DNA of 64,000 bases from Hemibagrus wyckioides (lineage: Eukaryota > Chordata > Actinopteri > Siluriformes > Bagridae), in NCBI RefSeq assembly GCF_019097595.1, contig NC_080735.1:13083417-13147416 (forward strand), written 5' to 3'. This document shows positions 1 through 13,740 of this stretch, piece by piece. The first letter of the stretch is position 1; each line of letters begins with the position of its first letter. The translations under genes and the position numbers were made by a program. The notes under the pieces were generated by a model. It searched no databases. It was not told where the DNA came from and worked only from the letters and a program-made list of their open reading frames with translations.

Positions 1-1333
1 CCCTGTCTCCTAATGCGTGTAACATTAATGGAGAGTTAGTCGACTGATCTGAGGAATGGGACACTTTTATCGGTCTCTCCTAATGTGGAGCACTTTCACA
101 TCTCCGCCATCTGCAATTTGTTGTCCACTTGAGTATACTGTCTTTTAGCTAGACGAACTGGTGGGGAGCGATGGAGAGTATCTTTAAAGGAAAGCTGCTT
201 CAACAAAACATGCTAGAGTGCTTTCAAACTAATAACTCAAACTTCTTGGGGAGTGGTGCGCATGGGTTCATTTGCATAAAACGTATTTAAGTAGTATGTT
301 TCAAATAAGCAGGAAATAGGGTCAGATCATGTGTCAAATACAAGGACCGCAGGGCAAGTTTATTTGGCCTGTGTGAACTTAAAAATAGGAGTGAAATAGC
401 GTGCAGTTGGAATATACTGCTGTTCAACATGCTTACACTACCCAGAATTCACAGGAGATCTGAATGTAGCGACCACAATTATTCAGCATATAGTTTATAT
501 ATTATAATATAATATAAACTGATGAGTGTTTAGTGCCTGGTTTCTACCACAGTTAGCCTGATGGTGGTCTGGAAAGCAGGTTAAAAGTAAAGCTTGTCTA
601 CTGTGCTTGATGTAAGTCACACTCTCGATTAAAAATTATTTACCAGCACGAGGTTTAGTGCTCTGAGTGGCATAAACAGAAATGAATTCAATAGCAATGA
701 GGAAATATAAAGAATAAAATCAGGATTGTTTTCCTGATCTGTACTATTAAATTGGTAAATGTGACATGCTTGTGCAATTCAAGTTGATCTCAATTAGCAG
801 TGAAAACAGTGATAAATACATCATTCAAGGCACAATTCAATAATGCTGACATCAAATATCATTATGACAGTTCTACTGAAAACAAGTACAGTAATATTGT
901 AAAAAAAATAGGCGGAAATAACACCTTATAATTAGAATATATTATAATGATTGATTTTTCTTTTACAGTGTACTTCACCAGCCCTCACCTCCATATCTCT
1001 GTGCTTATAGTGTATAGAAAATACACCATCCAGTGGTCTAACCCTGTTCTCCCCACAGCAGATATCAGCTGGTATCTAATAAAATGTGATGAACAGAAAA
1101 AAGAAACTTTTATCATGATCAGCATATAATGTTATTTCATAATAGTGTATGCGCAATTTTAATTTTGTTTTTATTTCATTTTATTTAATTATGAATTTTT
1201 AAATATTAAATTGTAATAATTAATAATTGACTTTTGTAAATTAATAATTAGTTTTTAAATTAATAATTTATTTCAGTGTACATTTTGGATTATTTTTGTA
1301 TGATTATTTCAATATCATTAAAAAAAATAATGT
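1..1333. other. AT-rich non-coding DNA, nothing recognised
   Basis: No exon-like or protein-like reading frame was found. The stretch is AT-rich with short homopolymers and a small TATAAT-like palindrome near 495-520. I recognise no repeat family here. Confidence 0.6.
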
Positions 1334-1549
1334 TGGGCAGCACAGTGGCTTAGTGCTGTTGCCTCACAGCAAGAAGGTCCTGGGTTTGAAACCCAGGGGC
1401 CTTTCTGTGTGGAGTTAGCATGTTCTCCTCTGTGATGGACTGGTGACCTGTCCAGGGTGTACATTCACTCAGTGTGTGCTGGGATAGGCTCCAGCAGATC
1501 CCTGTGACCCTAATTAGGAATAACGTGGGTATAGATGATGGATGGATGA
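1334..1549 (+). repeat. tRNA-derived SINE copy, internally shortened (Mermaid/V-SINE-like)
   Basis: A tRNA-like head has an A-box-like segment (cagtggcttagtgctg) and a B-box-like segment (gggtttgaaaccc). The body phrases 'tgtggagttagcatgttctcc' in shortened form and 'ccagggtgta' follow, then a GATGGATG tail. The middle third of the element is missing compared with the copy at 2957. Family assignment is from remembered similarity to fish Mermaid/DANA-type SINEs. Confidence 0.65.
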
Positions 1550-2207
1550 AAATAATGTTGAAAAAAGAATGAAAGAGCTTCCTTTTCCCATGATCTTCAG
1601 GAAATTCAAGCGATGCAAACTTCCTTGAAAGTGGAAAGGTTGTAGAAAACTAAAGTGTGCATTTTAGCATGTACATACTGTATAATGATTGGCTTGTGGA
1701 AAAAATGTTTCTAGCATCAGATGTAAAAATGGATTCACACAAAATCTATATCTGAAGTATTTTATTTATTGTAGTTTATTTATAAAGTGTAGGCAAGACA
1801 TTAGGCAAACTATTTTAAGAAACATTTTCTGCAAATGTTAATGCTTTTACTTGTACATTTAATGAATATATATTTATATTTAAGGAACCTAAGGCATGTC
1901 ATTATGGCATGTGCAAAAAAAAAAAGAAAAAAAAAGCACACCCTTCCAGCATATGTGGAATTTAATTATCCTGTTAGAATGTAATTGAATCATTAGGACT
2001 CGTTAGTCAGGTCAAACCTTTCAGACCTTGTGCTAACACTCAACAACTACGTGTTCTTCTAAGCAGCTGACGGAAGATCTTAAAAAATGAAGCTAATTGA
2101 TGGCTTAAAAGCAGGCGTAGGCTATAAAAAGATAGCAAAGTGTTTCCAGCTCACAATTTACACTGTCTGAAATGTCATTAAGAATGTTTTTCAGTTGTAC
2201 AAATGTG
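1550..2207. other. Non-coding DNA, nothing recognised
   Basis: AT-rich sequence with an A-run interrupted by G near 1915-1935. No exon, RNA gene or repeat family was recognised. Confidence 0.55.
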
Positions 2208-2314
<107 letters not shown>

Positions 2315-2956
2315 GAGCCACTGATAACCTGAGCTACATGTACTGCTGAGTAGATAAATAACTAGCATCAAGACTGTACACAGTAATACACACAATAATA
2401 CAATAGAACTAATTACCCACTTGACTAATAATATTCACTTATTAGTCACACTAATAATTCTTTCTAGCATGTTCTAAGCCTTGATTGGAACCAAAATATA
2501 CAACTGCAGATTACCCTGTGACTAAAAAAAAAAGGCCTCTGATTTATTGTTTGTTGAAATTCATTCATTCATTTATTTGTGCTGCTGTATTTTTATAGCC
2601 ATTTAAACAGCAAAGTACTGTTTTATTTTTATTTTATTTTTTTATATTTTTTGTACTGTTAAATACTATACTAAGGAAAATGTAAAGCTGAGAATGAACT
2701 AGCGAGCATGGACATAGCATCGTAGACATTTTGATCCAGGAGTGGTTGAGCAGTGATGTCAAGACTCTCATTACACCTCCAGTGTTTCATCTGGGAGCTA
2801 GTTTTTAAAACTGATTAGCTAATTTCAGAAATGAACTGTTAGAAATGTTAGCTAGCGAACAACAGTTTCAGGTCTTTCACAAACAAAGTGTTCGGAAAAT
2901 CAGCTGACAGGTTTGGGACTAGTTCTACCTCTAAATAGCAAGTGTGAATATTCTTG

Positions 2957-3260
2957 TGTGGGTGGCTCAGTGGTTAGCATGTTCGCCTCACGTGTCCTGG
3001 GTTTGGGTCCTGTTCACTGTGTGTGTGGAGTCTGCATGTTCTCCCCGTGCTTCATGGGTTTCCTCCTGGTGCTCCGGTTTCCTCCCACAGTCCAAAGACA
3101 TGATTCTAGGCTGATTGGAGTCTCGTGGTGTGTTATTGCGTGAGTGTGTGTGCCCTGTGGTGGGTTGGCACTCCATCCAGGGTGTATCCTGCCTTGATGC
3201 CTGAGATGGAGCAGGCTCCCCGTGACCCGAGAATAGATCAGATAAGCGGTACAAACAAAG
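2957..3260 (+). repeat. tRNA-derived SINE, near full length (Mermaid/V-SINE-like)
   Basis: The element starts with a tRNA-like promoter: A box tggctcagtgg at 2963-2973 and a B-box-like gggtttgggtcc near 3000-3010. The body has the typical fish phrases gcatgttctccccgtgc, tttcctcc, agtccaaagacatg and tccagggtgtatcctgcc. It ends near agataagcggtac. The copy at 52478-52796 is the same family in the opposite orientation. It is not a functional tRNA gene, since the head cannot close a proper acceptor stem. Confidence 0.8.
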
Positions 3261-4785
3261 AAATGAAAAATATTCTCGTGTGAATATAAATTGATATTCA
3301 GCTGTAAGTCCTTTAATCCCAAGTGTTAGCTAAATTTAGTGGCTGATCAGATATTTTTTGGCCGGTCTAAATTAACATTAGACTAATTAACATTATAATA
3401 TGGTAATGCAGATGTAAATCTTTACAGTAAACGACAGTGTGCTTGATATTATTTGTCATTATATCACTGTTTATTTCTTGTATCATATAGACAGTAATGG
3501 TTACAGTAGCATAATATTATTACTGAACATATCAGTTTACTCATAACTGTTTTGCTGTATTTTACTGTAAAACATTTAGTTATTTTTGTAACAGGGGAAG
3601 CTTCATGTTTATGCAGTGTTGCTGAATATTCTGACGAGAAGTACAGAATGCATAAAACATCTACACATCAGTGCCTTGGACTCTGGCCCAGATATCTTAG
3701 TGTCAGAATGACTCCTAAGCAATCAGTGTATATCCTGATTTCCTTTATTTTTGTCTCTGTGTACTTGGTCTTCCCCTGTAAATCACATACTCATTTAAGC
3801 TTTTCTGTTCTTTTGTCCCTCAAACACGGTTGCAAAGCAGTTCCTGTTTAGTGGCGTGTGAATAGGCTTATCACACTGAGCTTATCAGCCAATGACGTGC
3901 TGAGAATTTTCTCCTCTTTTTTTTATCAGTTTTGATGCACTGCAAAAAGGGATTTTGTTCGAATGCTGCCATTTTCCCAACCACCATGGAATTTCAAATA
4001 GTCTGAAAGCAGGGAGGGGAAAAAAAAAGAGCATAATTAAATCTTTATTTCATTTTCTAATTAATGATAGTGACTTTGGAGGGGGTATTCAGGATGGTAA
4101 AACAGTATGCTGTGTTCCTTAGGCATTGTGGTGTACTGCAAGCTTTGTAATCGCTGCCATTAAAATCATAATTAGGGTGTTAATTACGTTATTTTATGAG
4201 TAGAATTACCATAACAAATGTGTTCCTCTCCAGTAATGACGCCATGATTGACTTTTTCAATTTGACAAAAATGCCCTGAATTGAAGAGAGTACTACATAA
4301 CTTTGGGGGAATATATTTGATTTGTGTGGCTTATATATACTGTATATATACATATAAGCCCAAATCTATAATACTGTAAAAGCACAAAGCTGGATGTTCC
4401 TATATTTACTGTATATATAATATATACAGTATATTTCTACATTTTTACATAGCAATGTAAGATTAGCAGTGAATACTAAAATATGAGACATTTACTAACA
4501 GAGCAAAATGAGTAAAGCATCATGGGTAATTGTGAGAGAAACTCTTGGTTCCGCGGAGTCAGAGTTTGCTTTCGGAGATTGCAATTTAATTGCTATTGTT
4601 AGGTCCTGATCTGCGCATATAATTGAATGTATGTGATATCGGCCCATGTCTTGAACAAAATTATATTTTTCCCATTTTCCGATGACTATAACTAGTATTT
4701 CTATTACTTCTTCCCCTAATACCAATCTAGGTGAGATTCCTCATCATCCTGCAATATCGGTGTTAATATCTCACGGCTAATGGGC
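3261..4785. other. Non-coding DNA, nothing recognised
   Basis: No supported gene. It contains short TATATA palindromic stretches around 4330-4435. Short open frames here lack splice context and protein-like composition. Confidence 0.55.
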
Positions 4786-5010
4786 TTGATCTTTCCAGTA
4801 TGATGACGAAGGCTCTCCTCATCCATCTGTCAATTCACTTTCTGCCGAGTGCCATTGCTAAATTGCCGTTTGGAAGACAAGAAGGGACTTGCGGGAGAAC
4901 ACAAAAGGATCGCAGAGCTGACCAGAGCGCAGGTGGAATTGAATTGGAAATCTTCCACAGGGTCCGTTAGCATAACAAAGGGGGCCACGTAGCTTTAGAC
5001 AAAAGCAGAG
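4786..5010. promoter_or_regulatory. Candidate conserved non-coding element
   Basis: A repeat-free, compositionally complex block with balanced base content stands out from its AT-rich surroundings. Nothing in it looks like an exon. Gene deserts beside developmental genes often hold enhancers with this look. This is inference only; alignment to other fish and tetrapods would decide it. Confidence 0.25.
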
Positions 5011-5439
5011 AGGTTTTAATGTAGAAAATCAATCTTTCCAAGGAGAGAAGTTATTGTGCAAGCAGCTGTACAGGTGTTCCTCGCTGGCTCCTTAATCAAA
5101 AGTGTCAAAACTAAGTTTTCTTTTCCCCCGAAAAAAGTTTCCTTTCCCCGAAAACGCAGAAAACGCCTGTGTGTCTGTAGACAGAAAAAAATGAGAAAAT
5201 GTCTGTAGGTAACACCTTCTGTATCTTGCGTGGCTAGCTAGCACACAAGCTACTCCATAATAAGTATTGTATATGTGCAAAATATACACCTTTAGCAGAA
5301 TAGTCAGAGAATAAATAGTCTTTTTTTTATAATCAGAAAACATCTTTGTCCTTCAGAAGAACATGTCAGAAGAGTAGAGGTACAGTCAATCCAATTATGA
5401 GCATTTATGAATCAATAGAAACCGAGTTTGTATGAGATG

Positions 5440-6600
5440 TAACAATAGCAGTAGGAAACCTCAGGGCTAGGCTACGCAAGCGTGTACACAAAGCCTCCGA
5501 AGCTCAGCGCTGAACTACAGTTCCCACTCGACGCCCCAATTATAGGAAAGCGGAGGATCATCTCTATTTGTCACATCGCTCTATCCATACATTCAGCATG
5601 CTGGGTGGCCTTGAGAGCACTAGAATAATAATGTTTGCAATAACCTGCGCTAGCGCCGTCCTTGGAACTTCGAGTTCTTTCCTTACAGGTTTAAACTTTG
5701 TGTAAAATGTGGCCAACATCAAGGCCACGGCGAGGCCACATGCTAGCAGTTTCTGGTAAATGAAAGAAGGGGGCTCCAAAACAATCACGCAAAGTTGAAA
5801 TTCCAGCGAGAGACCTGTACTTAAAGGTGTTCGTCTCGATAAGGTTAAGTCTACATTTATCGGCCGACAACCAGCCACATATTACCATAATAATGATTTA
5901 AGCACTCGCTAATCCTCTCTGGTAAATGAACGTCTTCATTTTCCCAAGCCAGACAGAGGAGCCACGGTGAGCAAGTGTGTGTGTCAATCCACCCTGTCTG
6001 GCAAGTCGTCCCGGTGGGACCGTGTTGTGTGTGTGTGATACCCAGAGTGTGATGGGTAATTTTCCAAATACGCCCGTATCGTTGGCTTCCATTCATTCTC
6101 CAGCATTCAGTTGCTCACCCCTCGCTATTGTCCCCATCAGCCACACACAGATATAATTTCCCTCTGTTTCTGGGCATTAACCTGCACACAAAGCTCTAAC
6201 TATTACTGACTGATAGCACACGTAATGCTAGGAGGACAACAAATAGAGCGTCATTGACACTGGAAACTCCTTAGGCTATGAAACGTTGCAGCGCTCAATG
6301 CTAGAATACACAAATAGAGTTATCATGTCGACTCGGCCATCACCAGGCCCTCACCCTGCTGCTACTGACCACCCAGTTGGCTGTGTAGGAAGAAGCTCTG
6401 ACCCGTCATTCCTCGGGGCCGTGACCTCTGAGGAGACCATATGCAAACCCGGTTGATTAAAAATCAGCGAGACGCTGAGGTAGAACGGTATGTGGCTAAC
6501 GCAGAGGATCTCAAATGACCATATAGTCCGGGAACAGCTCTGTCTCTCGCGGCTCTTATTTCAACACGGAGGAACATTGTGGGACTGATTAATTGATACG
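5440..6600. promoter_or_regulatory. Candidate conserved non-coding block
   Basis: About 1.1 kb of complex, repeat-poor, higher-GC sequence. Overlapping short open frames exist on the minus strand (for example 5564-5878), but there is no start context, splice signal pair or recognisable protein. A regulatory or simply unique intergenic identity fits better than coding. Confidence 0.25.
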
Positions 6601-7504
6601 ATGACAATATAATGAATTCTAATGAACACACCGGGTTTCTTCAAAGGCTGGAGAAGAAAGGGTATACAGAGCGTGCTCGGTGTTCAAGAGGTTATGGGTA
6701 TTCGATGACATTTTTAAACCGAAATAAAAAAGTGTGACACTCTTTTGCGTGACATTTCAGCGACAATTTGAAATGTCCTTGGATTTTTAATTTTTTTGGA
6801 AATTCATACCACAAGAGAAATCTAAGAAATAGAAATGTTTAGTACAAGCCTTTTTATTTTTTATTTACCAAAGCTTGTTTCAGCCATGCATGAGAAAATA
6901 TCATTTAGATTTATCTCACTTAAGTGACTATTTTTTCTCACAAATGAAAGACAATATCATATAGCACACAATATACAAAATAAATACAAGTAAACTTTTT
7001 GTAAATAAATACAACAGTTGCAAATTTCCCAGTACTGACTTGCGATTGTGTAAAAATATTACACAGCTACTTGATTAACTTTCTCAACGCGCTGTTGCGA
7101 TAAATCTGTGTAATAAATTCTTTTGCGAAAACAAGCTTCCATAGATATCCTATACCATGACACATGAACGTTATCTTACTGTTTCATTTCTATTTTTGCT
7201 ACACGGTTCCTTAAGGCTAAAAAAATAATCTTTTGAAATCATTTTAAATCAATTCAAATCCTATCACGACACAGTCTATGTCTGTAAATCATAATCTCCC
7301 CTACTTGAAATCCCAAAGCTGGAGCTTTTTGATGACCATACCAGTGTAGGGGATTTGTAATTGGCTTGACTGGAACATTTTATGGATTTTCAGGGTCTTA
7401 GTTCGGAATGTTGGATGACATTCCAAAATTCCTTGGCAAGAGCCGATACACGGAGAAGAACACTTGGTTTAGAACTGCATATGCTGGATTCCAGATTAGG
7501 TTTA

Positions 7505-7537
<33 letters not shown>

Positions 7538-8967
7538 TGTATTTTAGAGAACCTTCCTATTTTTGGATAGATTCAGATAAAGATCCAGGTCTAAGGATTC
7601 CTCAGATCTAAACCTGGACAGATTATCCTGTCACTTTGATTCCGTAAACCTTTGACGCAGATGAACCAGTGCTGGTTTGTGGCTTATGACTTAATTGAAT
7701 TAGAAAACTCTAAATACTATAATTCAGAGGATTGCAAAATGGGCTGAAGAGCTTGCTGTCATCAGAAAAGGGAGAAAAAAAAAGAGTCTTGTTAGTCATG
7801 TCGCTCAAATGTTCTTCAACAGAAGTAGCTTTGCACCTCATTTCAAGGTTCTACTTCTCACCGTAATAATAATCTTGACCACGGTACTTAAACATGTGTC
7901 ATTGTAACACTCAAAGAAAGCAGCTGACCGGCACAATGGCCTCCCTTGACATCGCTCTCGTGGAATCTATACTTCAAGGCCCATCGATCTAAATACACAA
8001 AAGGAGTGTGCCAAAGCACAAGCAGCGGTTTACAGCACACTTTCATCCTCCATTACACTCGCAATATTTGTGACAGAGCTTGCGAGGCTCAAAAAAGAAG
8101 GAAAAAAAAATCAATCTCTGATAAATTAGACATGTCGTATCATCATGGCAGGCAGGGTTTGACATGGTCGAGTCCTCAGCTGTGAATGACAAGACTGACC
8201 CCGTATTGGACCATCATGAGCAGATGGCAGCTTGGTGCTCTGGTGGAGTTGCTGAAAACTGGGTTTTGACCAGAAATGTTCAGGCAAAGCTTGACAAACT
8301 ATTGATTATCTTGCAGCTTCTCTCAACTGCTATGAAAAAACTGAACTGAAATTTTGCCACTGCAAAATACCAAAAATTTTTACCATCCAAAGAATTTTCT
8401 TTTTTAAAAATACCACAAAATAATCTCCAATAAGAAGGTCCAAGTATGCGAGCTATAGATTTATTAAAGTACAGAGCCACTGAGGTGATACGGTGATTAT
8501 TTTTAGTAAAGTATGGCCATGAAATATGAGGAAAATATTTTCTCAAGATCTACTTCATGGTCATGAAATACTTCATTATCAAAATTGAGTGAGAGACAAG
8601 GCAATAAGTTGAATTAAACAAATGTGGACACAGAAACCTTTATTTAATCTTGGAATTATGCATAAAGTTATACTTGATTCACTGGCATTGTGACTGGCAA
8701 AAGATATACCATTATTCAGTGTCACATTAACCAAATTTTGTCCATTCCTGTCAAGACGAAAAAACAAAACTCAAAGCCAGGTAGTAAATTTAAGGTCCCT
8801 CATCTTGAGAAACCAGGGCATCTAGCCCAAAATAAAGACATGGCATTATTCTTCCTCTGACAATCATAGGTAATCAGTAGTTATCTGTGGGTATGTGGAA
8901 GAGGGCAGATATCACTCAAGTTTCACTTTGCTGTGTAATAAAGCAAAGAAATTAAGGACATGTTGGC
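6601..8967. other. Non-coding DNA with a (TG)n microsatellite
   Basis: No gene was recognised. A (TG)n run occupies about 7507-7536. The rest is unique AT-rich sequence. Confidence 0.5.
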
Positions 8968-9172
8968 CTCGTCCTGTGTGTGTGGAGTTTGCATGCTTCC
9001 TCCGTGCTTCAAGGGTTTCCTCCAAACACCCACTCTGATTTATTTTCACAGTCTAAAGACATGTTGTACGCAGATTGGCATCTGTAGTGTGTGAATGTGT
9101 GTGTGTGTTTGGGATTGTGGCCTGTGATTGGTTAGCACCTTGTCTACAGGAAATGGATGGATAAGCAATGAA
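8968..9172 (+). repeat. SINE fragment (Mermaid/V-SINE-like), head missing
   Basis: It retains the body phrases tgtgtggagtttgcatgc, ccgtgcttcaagggtttcc and gtctaaagacatg, and a decayed gattggttagcacc segment, ending at ggatggataagcaatg. The tRNA-like promoter region is absent, so this is a truncated older copy. Confidence 0.65.
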
Positions 9173-9387
9173 ATAACGTTTTGAAGAGCTGAATATTTTC
9201 CTGTACCACTATATATAATATGTTGTCTTAAATCTGACTGATCACATACTCAGTATTTTGAGTGTAGCTGTCATGTGATAGGGTACAACTATCCAGTGGG
9301 TAGGAAATATCAAATGATCAAATTTGAAGAAGATGAGGGATGAGGTAAGGAAAAGTCATGGGATCATGTGACCCTCACAAGTCACAA

Positions 9388-9660
9388 GGTCAATTCAATT
9401 CAATTTTATTTGTATAGCACTTTTAACAAAGAGCATTGTCTCAAGGCAGCTTTACATAAGAAACAACATAAGAAAACAACCAACATATAAACAGACAAAC
9501 AGTCCTAGATGTTATCCCAAGTGAGCAAGCCTGAGATGACTGAGGCGACCATGGCAAGGAAAAACTCCATTAGATGGTATATGAGGAAGAAACCTTCTCA
9601 AAAGGGAACCCATCCTCATTTGGGTGACAGCGGAGAGTGTGATTATATTGTGCATTTATG
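9388..9660 (+). repeat. Dispersed teleost repeat, copy 1
   Basis: It starts with TTCAA repeats followed by tttatttgtatagcactttt and a caaggcagctttac phrase. It continues with gtgagcaagcctgagatgac, gaggaagaaacc and cctcatttgggtgacag. The same order of phrases occurs at 52077-52385, so the two are copies of one dispersed family, with fragments at 16560-16620 and 32565-32680. Short open frames here are not genes. I do not know its formal class. Confidence 0.75.
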
Positions 9661-11206
9661 TGTAGTCGATTGTGTGATGCCGATACAGCATGTGTAGAAT
9701 GTTATGTAAATTATTAAGGAGGTTGTTGTCGTCCACTTACGTAGCATGTGGCCATGGCTTTAATATCTCATGGCTACATTAAATTGATAGGCAGAAGATA
9801 CTAAGATTAAGATACTGTATAAAATATACCCACTCTGATATACAGTATTATATATAAACTTTCAAGATTAGTGATTGAGTCTCTGACATTACTGGAAAAT
9901 TGGAAGCTTAGATTGTCCCATATTTACTCTGTCGTTGTGATCTTTATATCATTATTCATTCATTCATTCCTCCTCATTGATATCCTTCACCTGATCAGGA
10001 TGAGTGGAGTTTTAAAAACGCTGGCTGACGGGACACCAGTCCAACAGTATTCGTTTAATTATTTTTTTTAATATGCCATTTTCATCAACATATATTTCTG
10101 TTATTGTCTCAGACAATTGTTTTTATTTTAAAGATTGTGGTGTTTAATTGAATACAGTTATGGTTGGGTTTCACTGTTTTACCAGGTGATTCATAAGAGC
10201 AGAAAAAGGCAGAAGTGTTTTTACAGTAATTATTGTGCTTACACAGCATTTTTCAGTTCTCTTTACGAAACTCTTCACACGATTCACACAATGGCACTCT
10301 ACACCAACCAAACTGTGAGCAATTTTTTTTTCCCACCACTCTGATACAAAGGGATACGCACCGTTTTGTTGTTGTTGTTGTTCTTTTTCAGCACTTCACA
10401 TGATAATTATCTGTTACATATCATAATTATCTGTTACAGACCTTTTACACGCTCTTAGACAAAGAGATCTTTAAGGGTCCTTTGGTTAGTTAACAGTTCT
10501 TACTTTCTTAATGGGGTTCCACTTAGATCCCTCTGTGAAAGGGAAACCTTCTGCTGTAGGATCTACAGAGACGTTTTCAAAGATCCTCGGGGAAGGACAA
10601 GCTAAAGAATATTTACGTGTGTTGAAGCCGTTTTAAAATATACAACAGTATCATAGGTTTACGCTAAGGATGAGGTATTTGTAATAAAACAGTAAAAAAA
10701 AAAGAAAATCTAGATTAATTAATGCAACAAACATGTTTTCTTGATGTCGGAAAGTTCATTGTGATGAATTCAGAATGAATAAATGATGAGCTGCATATTT
10801 GTGTCTTAAAATATTTACAGCTTGTGAATGACGCTTCACAATTGCAATCACGAAAAATCTATTGCAATGTGGGCAAACTGGGATTAGTCTTAACAAGTCT
10901 AATATCTGTGAGGTTTGCATAAAGGTCACATTACATAGTCACATGCAGCTACAATGAGAAAAGCTCTAACACACCAAAATTGACAGGCTAAGAAATACTT
11001 TTTAACAAATGCAAGTTTTAAAAGTTGATATTATTTTTTATTATTGATTTATATTTATTCATGATGTGTTAACAATCCCATAAACTTTACTCGATTTGAG
11101 AACAAGGCTCTCTAATCATCAGTGTACACAATATAATAAAGGCCCTGGAGGCTCTGCATTAGCGAGACTACACGTAAATATTGACAATGGATGGATCACT
11201 CATACG
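9661..11206. other. Non-coding DNA, nothing recognised
   Basis: Unique AT-rich sequence. A short local duplication of 'ataattatctgttaca' sits at about 10400-10440. No gene is supported. Confidence 0.5.
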
Positions 11207-11674
11207 CTCTCGCTCGGTCTTTCTCTCTCTCTCTCCAAATCTTCCTGTAAACACCATCACCCTGCCAGGTGCTAATATGGGAGGCAAACACAAAAATGAG
11301 ACGGCTCAGGTTGCCTGAAGTACTGAGTAAACACACTCGCAGCTGCTTCGGAGTGAAACCAGAGCGCTGCACGCAAACAAGCTGCAAACGGTTTACCGAC
11401 AGCACAATTTAACAGCATTAGAATCGTAACAACGATCCAACACCATGTAGCATTATCGTTCAGAGTATGCACATTAATAGCAATAGTCCAAGTGTGCTGT
11501 TATAATAATCCGGTTTAGAATTTGAATGGATAAATTAAAATATTATGTATTCATATGAACAAGGATGAGGTTATGGCTGGATTTTGAACATTAATCCTAC
11601 CGCTAACTTTAATCTGGGGGTGAGTCTCAATCAGCTCCCTCGTTCAGTAGTCAGGGCTGTTTTTTAATCTCGCG

Positions 11675-11724
<50 letters not shown>

Positions 11725-11760
11725 CTCTCTCATTCTTTCTCTGTCTCTCTGTCAGTCGTG
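11207..11760. repeat. (CT)n tracts flanking unique sequence
   Basis: Pyrimidine CT tracts occur at about 11217-11236 and 11675-11755, the second being the longer. The sequence between them is unique and non-coding. Confidence 0.8.
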
Positions 11761-12015
11761 AAATCTTTAAAGTCACTGGAAAATTCTCTCCCCAGCTCAA
11801 AAAATGACAAACAGAAAATCTCTCAAGCCAGATTTGTGTACAAGGTATTGTAGTTCCCATATGATTACTTACTTTAATGGCTTTTTGAGCCTTTTTTTTT
11901 TACATTCTGTGTATGATTTGTTTGAGTTTTACGTGTTTAATGGTTTTAAAAAATCCACTAAATATAGCCTACAAGCCTGCCTGGAGTAATGTGACAGAAA
12001 CACGTATGATTAACT

Positions 12016-12019
<4 letters not shown>

Positions 12020-12107
<88 letters not shown>
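12020..12107. repeat. (AT)n microsatellite
   Basis: About 44 AT dinucleotides with one C interruption near 12074. It is self-complementary and could form a cruciform. Confidence 0.97.
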
Positions 12108-12112
<5 letters not shown>

Positions 12113-12522
12113 TAAGCATATTTATATATTTATATATTTGGGTTTTTACAGAGACTGATAAGAGCATTCGAAGGTTCATTCGCCTTTATTTATTCCTTCA
12201 CTCGGTTACACAAACGCCTGCTAATATCACATCACGCCAGTGATGGAGTAAAGTTATCCATAAACCTCCACATTTCATTCGAGTGTGTTTGCATCTGTTA
12301 AGAATATTGAAGTAGCCTGTTATTGATAAATGTTGATAAATGAAGTTTTGCCATACTAGTACGTAATCATGTTGCCAGAAATTTATCAGTGTTTCTTTTC
12401 ATGTTGCCAGATTCATCAGTGTTCCACTGTGTAGTGAGGCAGGGTTCTTCCCAGTGCCCCAACTCATGTACACGATACACTGATTCATGAACTGGGGAGC
12501 TGACTGAGACACAACCTTCTTA

Positions 12523-12541
12523 TCCTAACCCTAACCCTAAC
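12523..12541 (-). repeat. Short interstitial telomere-like repeat
   Basis: About three head-to-tail CCCTAA units, the vertebrate telomere repeat read on its C strand. The tract is too short to act as a telomere and may mark an old repair event or be chance. Confidence 0.6.
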
Positions 12542-13519
12542 TTATCTTATGCTAGTGACACATAAATTGTGATTGTTATTGTGTTTTTTTGACACATTTG
12601 GCTGCTGTTAAATACAATCCCTAAAATATTACAGTGAAATTTGAAATTCCGACACTATCTGTGACAAATGCAAGCTAATTTACTAGCAATTGTTTGCCAG
12701 CAACTATCTAATTTGCTAGCTAGCTGGCTAGTCTAGGTAGAGCTTAGAAAAAGGTTTTCAAATTGCATATTCATGTAGATTTATACATTCTGGCATTTTC
12801 AATAAGGGTAAATATGTAAAGATATTCCAAGTATTTTCTTGGGGTTTTAATGCGTAGCAGTTAGTTAGATGTAGACCTTCTACAAACAGCCTTTTTGTAA
12901 ACATGCCCTTTTAGACGTAACAAATTGGTCAGCTGACGTTCTCACCCAGTCTCTTAACTTAAACAACGTGTCAACAGTTAATTGCTGATGTCCTGTAGCT
13001 AATCTGTAGACTACTGTACCAACTTGTCCCTTGAATAGTCCAGCTTCAGCTCTGGCTGTTTTGTAGATCACAATTTCCTATTCTGATTTCATCAATCATT
13101 TATTTATTTCAGTTATGAATAGATTTTTTATATTTACATGTATATTTAATCTTGTAGTAAAAGGGTGAAATAAGTTCTTGTTATAACACATTTTTTATTT
13201 TATTACTGCCATTTCCTTTTTCCTGTCTTGATGTTAATAATACATCGAAATGCAGAAATAAACCACTAACCTAGTCCTCCAACTCAAGACTTCCTTCTGT
13301 CAGAAAAGTTACAGGTTTACCTCCAAGGTACGGGTTACATTGGAGACTTCTAACCAAAACGGTATATAGAAAACTTTCTCCTTATAGAAAACTTGATTAC
13401 ACATGTCATCAGAGTCAGTTTATGAGGAGTATCTGCTAAACAATTCACAAAGAATTCATAATTTGAGATTTGCCTTGGAGCTGGAACTACGGACAAATCC
13501 CCGCTTTGCATAGCGCTTT
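12542..13519. other. Non-coding DNA, nothing recognised
   Basis: Unique AT-rich sequence with a small GCTAGCTAGCTGGCTAG cluster near 12715. No gene is supported. Confidence 0.5.
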
Positions 13520-13740
13520 GTGAGGAGATGAGGGGGTATGTTGGTGCGACATCTCTGGGGTTAGAGGTTTGATTCCTGGCTCTACCCTCAGTGTGTGGAG
13601 TTTGCTCATTTTCCTTCTGCTTTAAGGGTTTCCCAAAGCATTCGCTGTAGGCTGATTGGCATCTTTAAATAGTTGGTAGTGTATAAGCGTGTGTGTGTGT
13701 GTGTGTGCCCCAAGTCCCCTGGGATAAGATCCAGACTCCG
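13520..13740 (+). repeat. Decayed SINE copy (Mermaid/V-SINE-like)
   Basis: It shows a B-box-like aggtttgattcctgg, then gtgtggagtttgctc, aagggtttcc, aggctgattggcatc, a (GT)n run and a decayed gggataagatccag end. The order matches the other SINE copies, with more substitutions. Confidence 0.55.

Noticed and set aside
2957..3015. tRNA gene at the SINE head
   Set aside because: A and B boxes are present, but the cloverleaf cannot be completed and the sequence continues into a SINE body.
5564..5878. Minus-strand frame of about 104 codons with a hydrophobic segment
   Set aside because: There is no recognisable domain, no conserved start or splice context, and overlapping frames are equally open.
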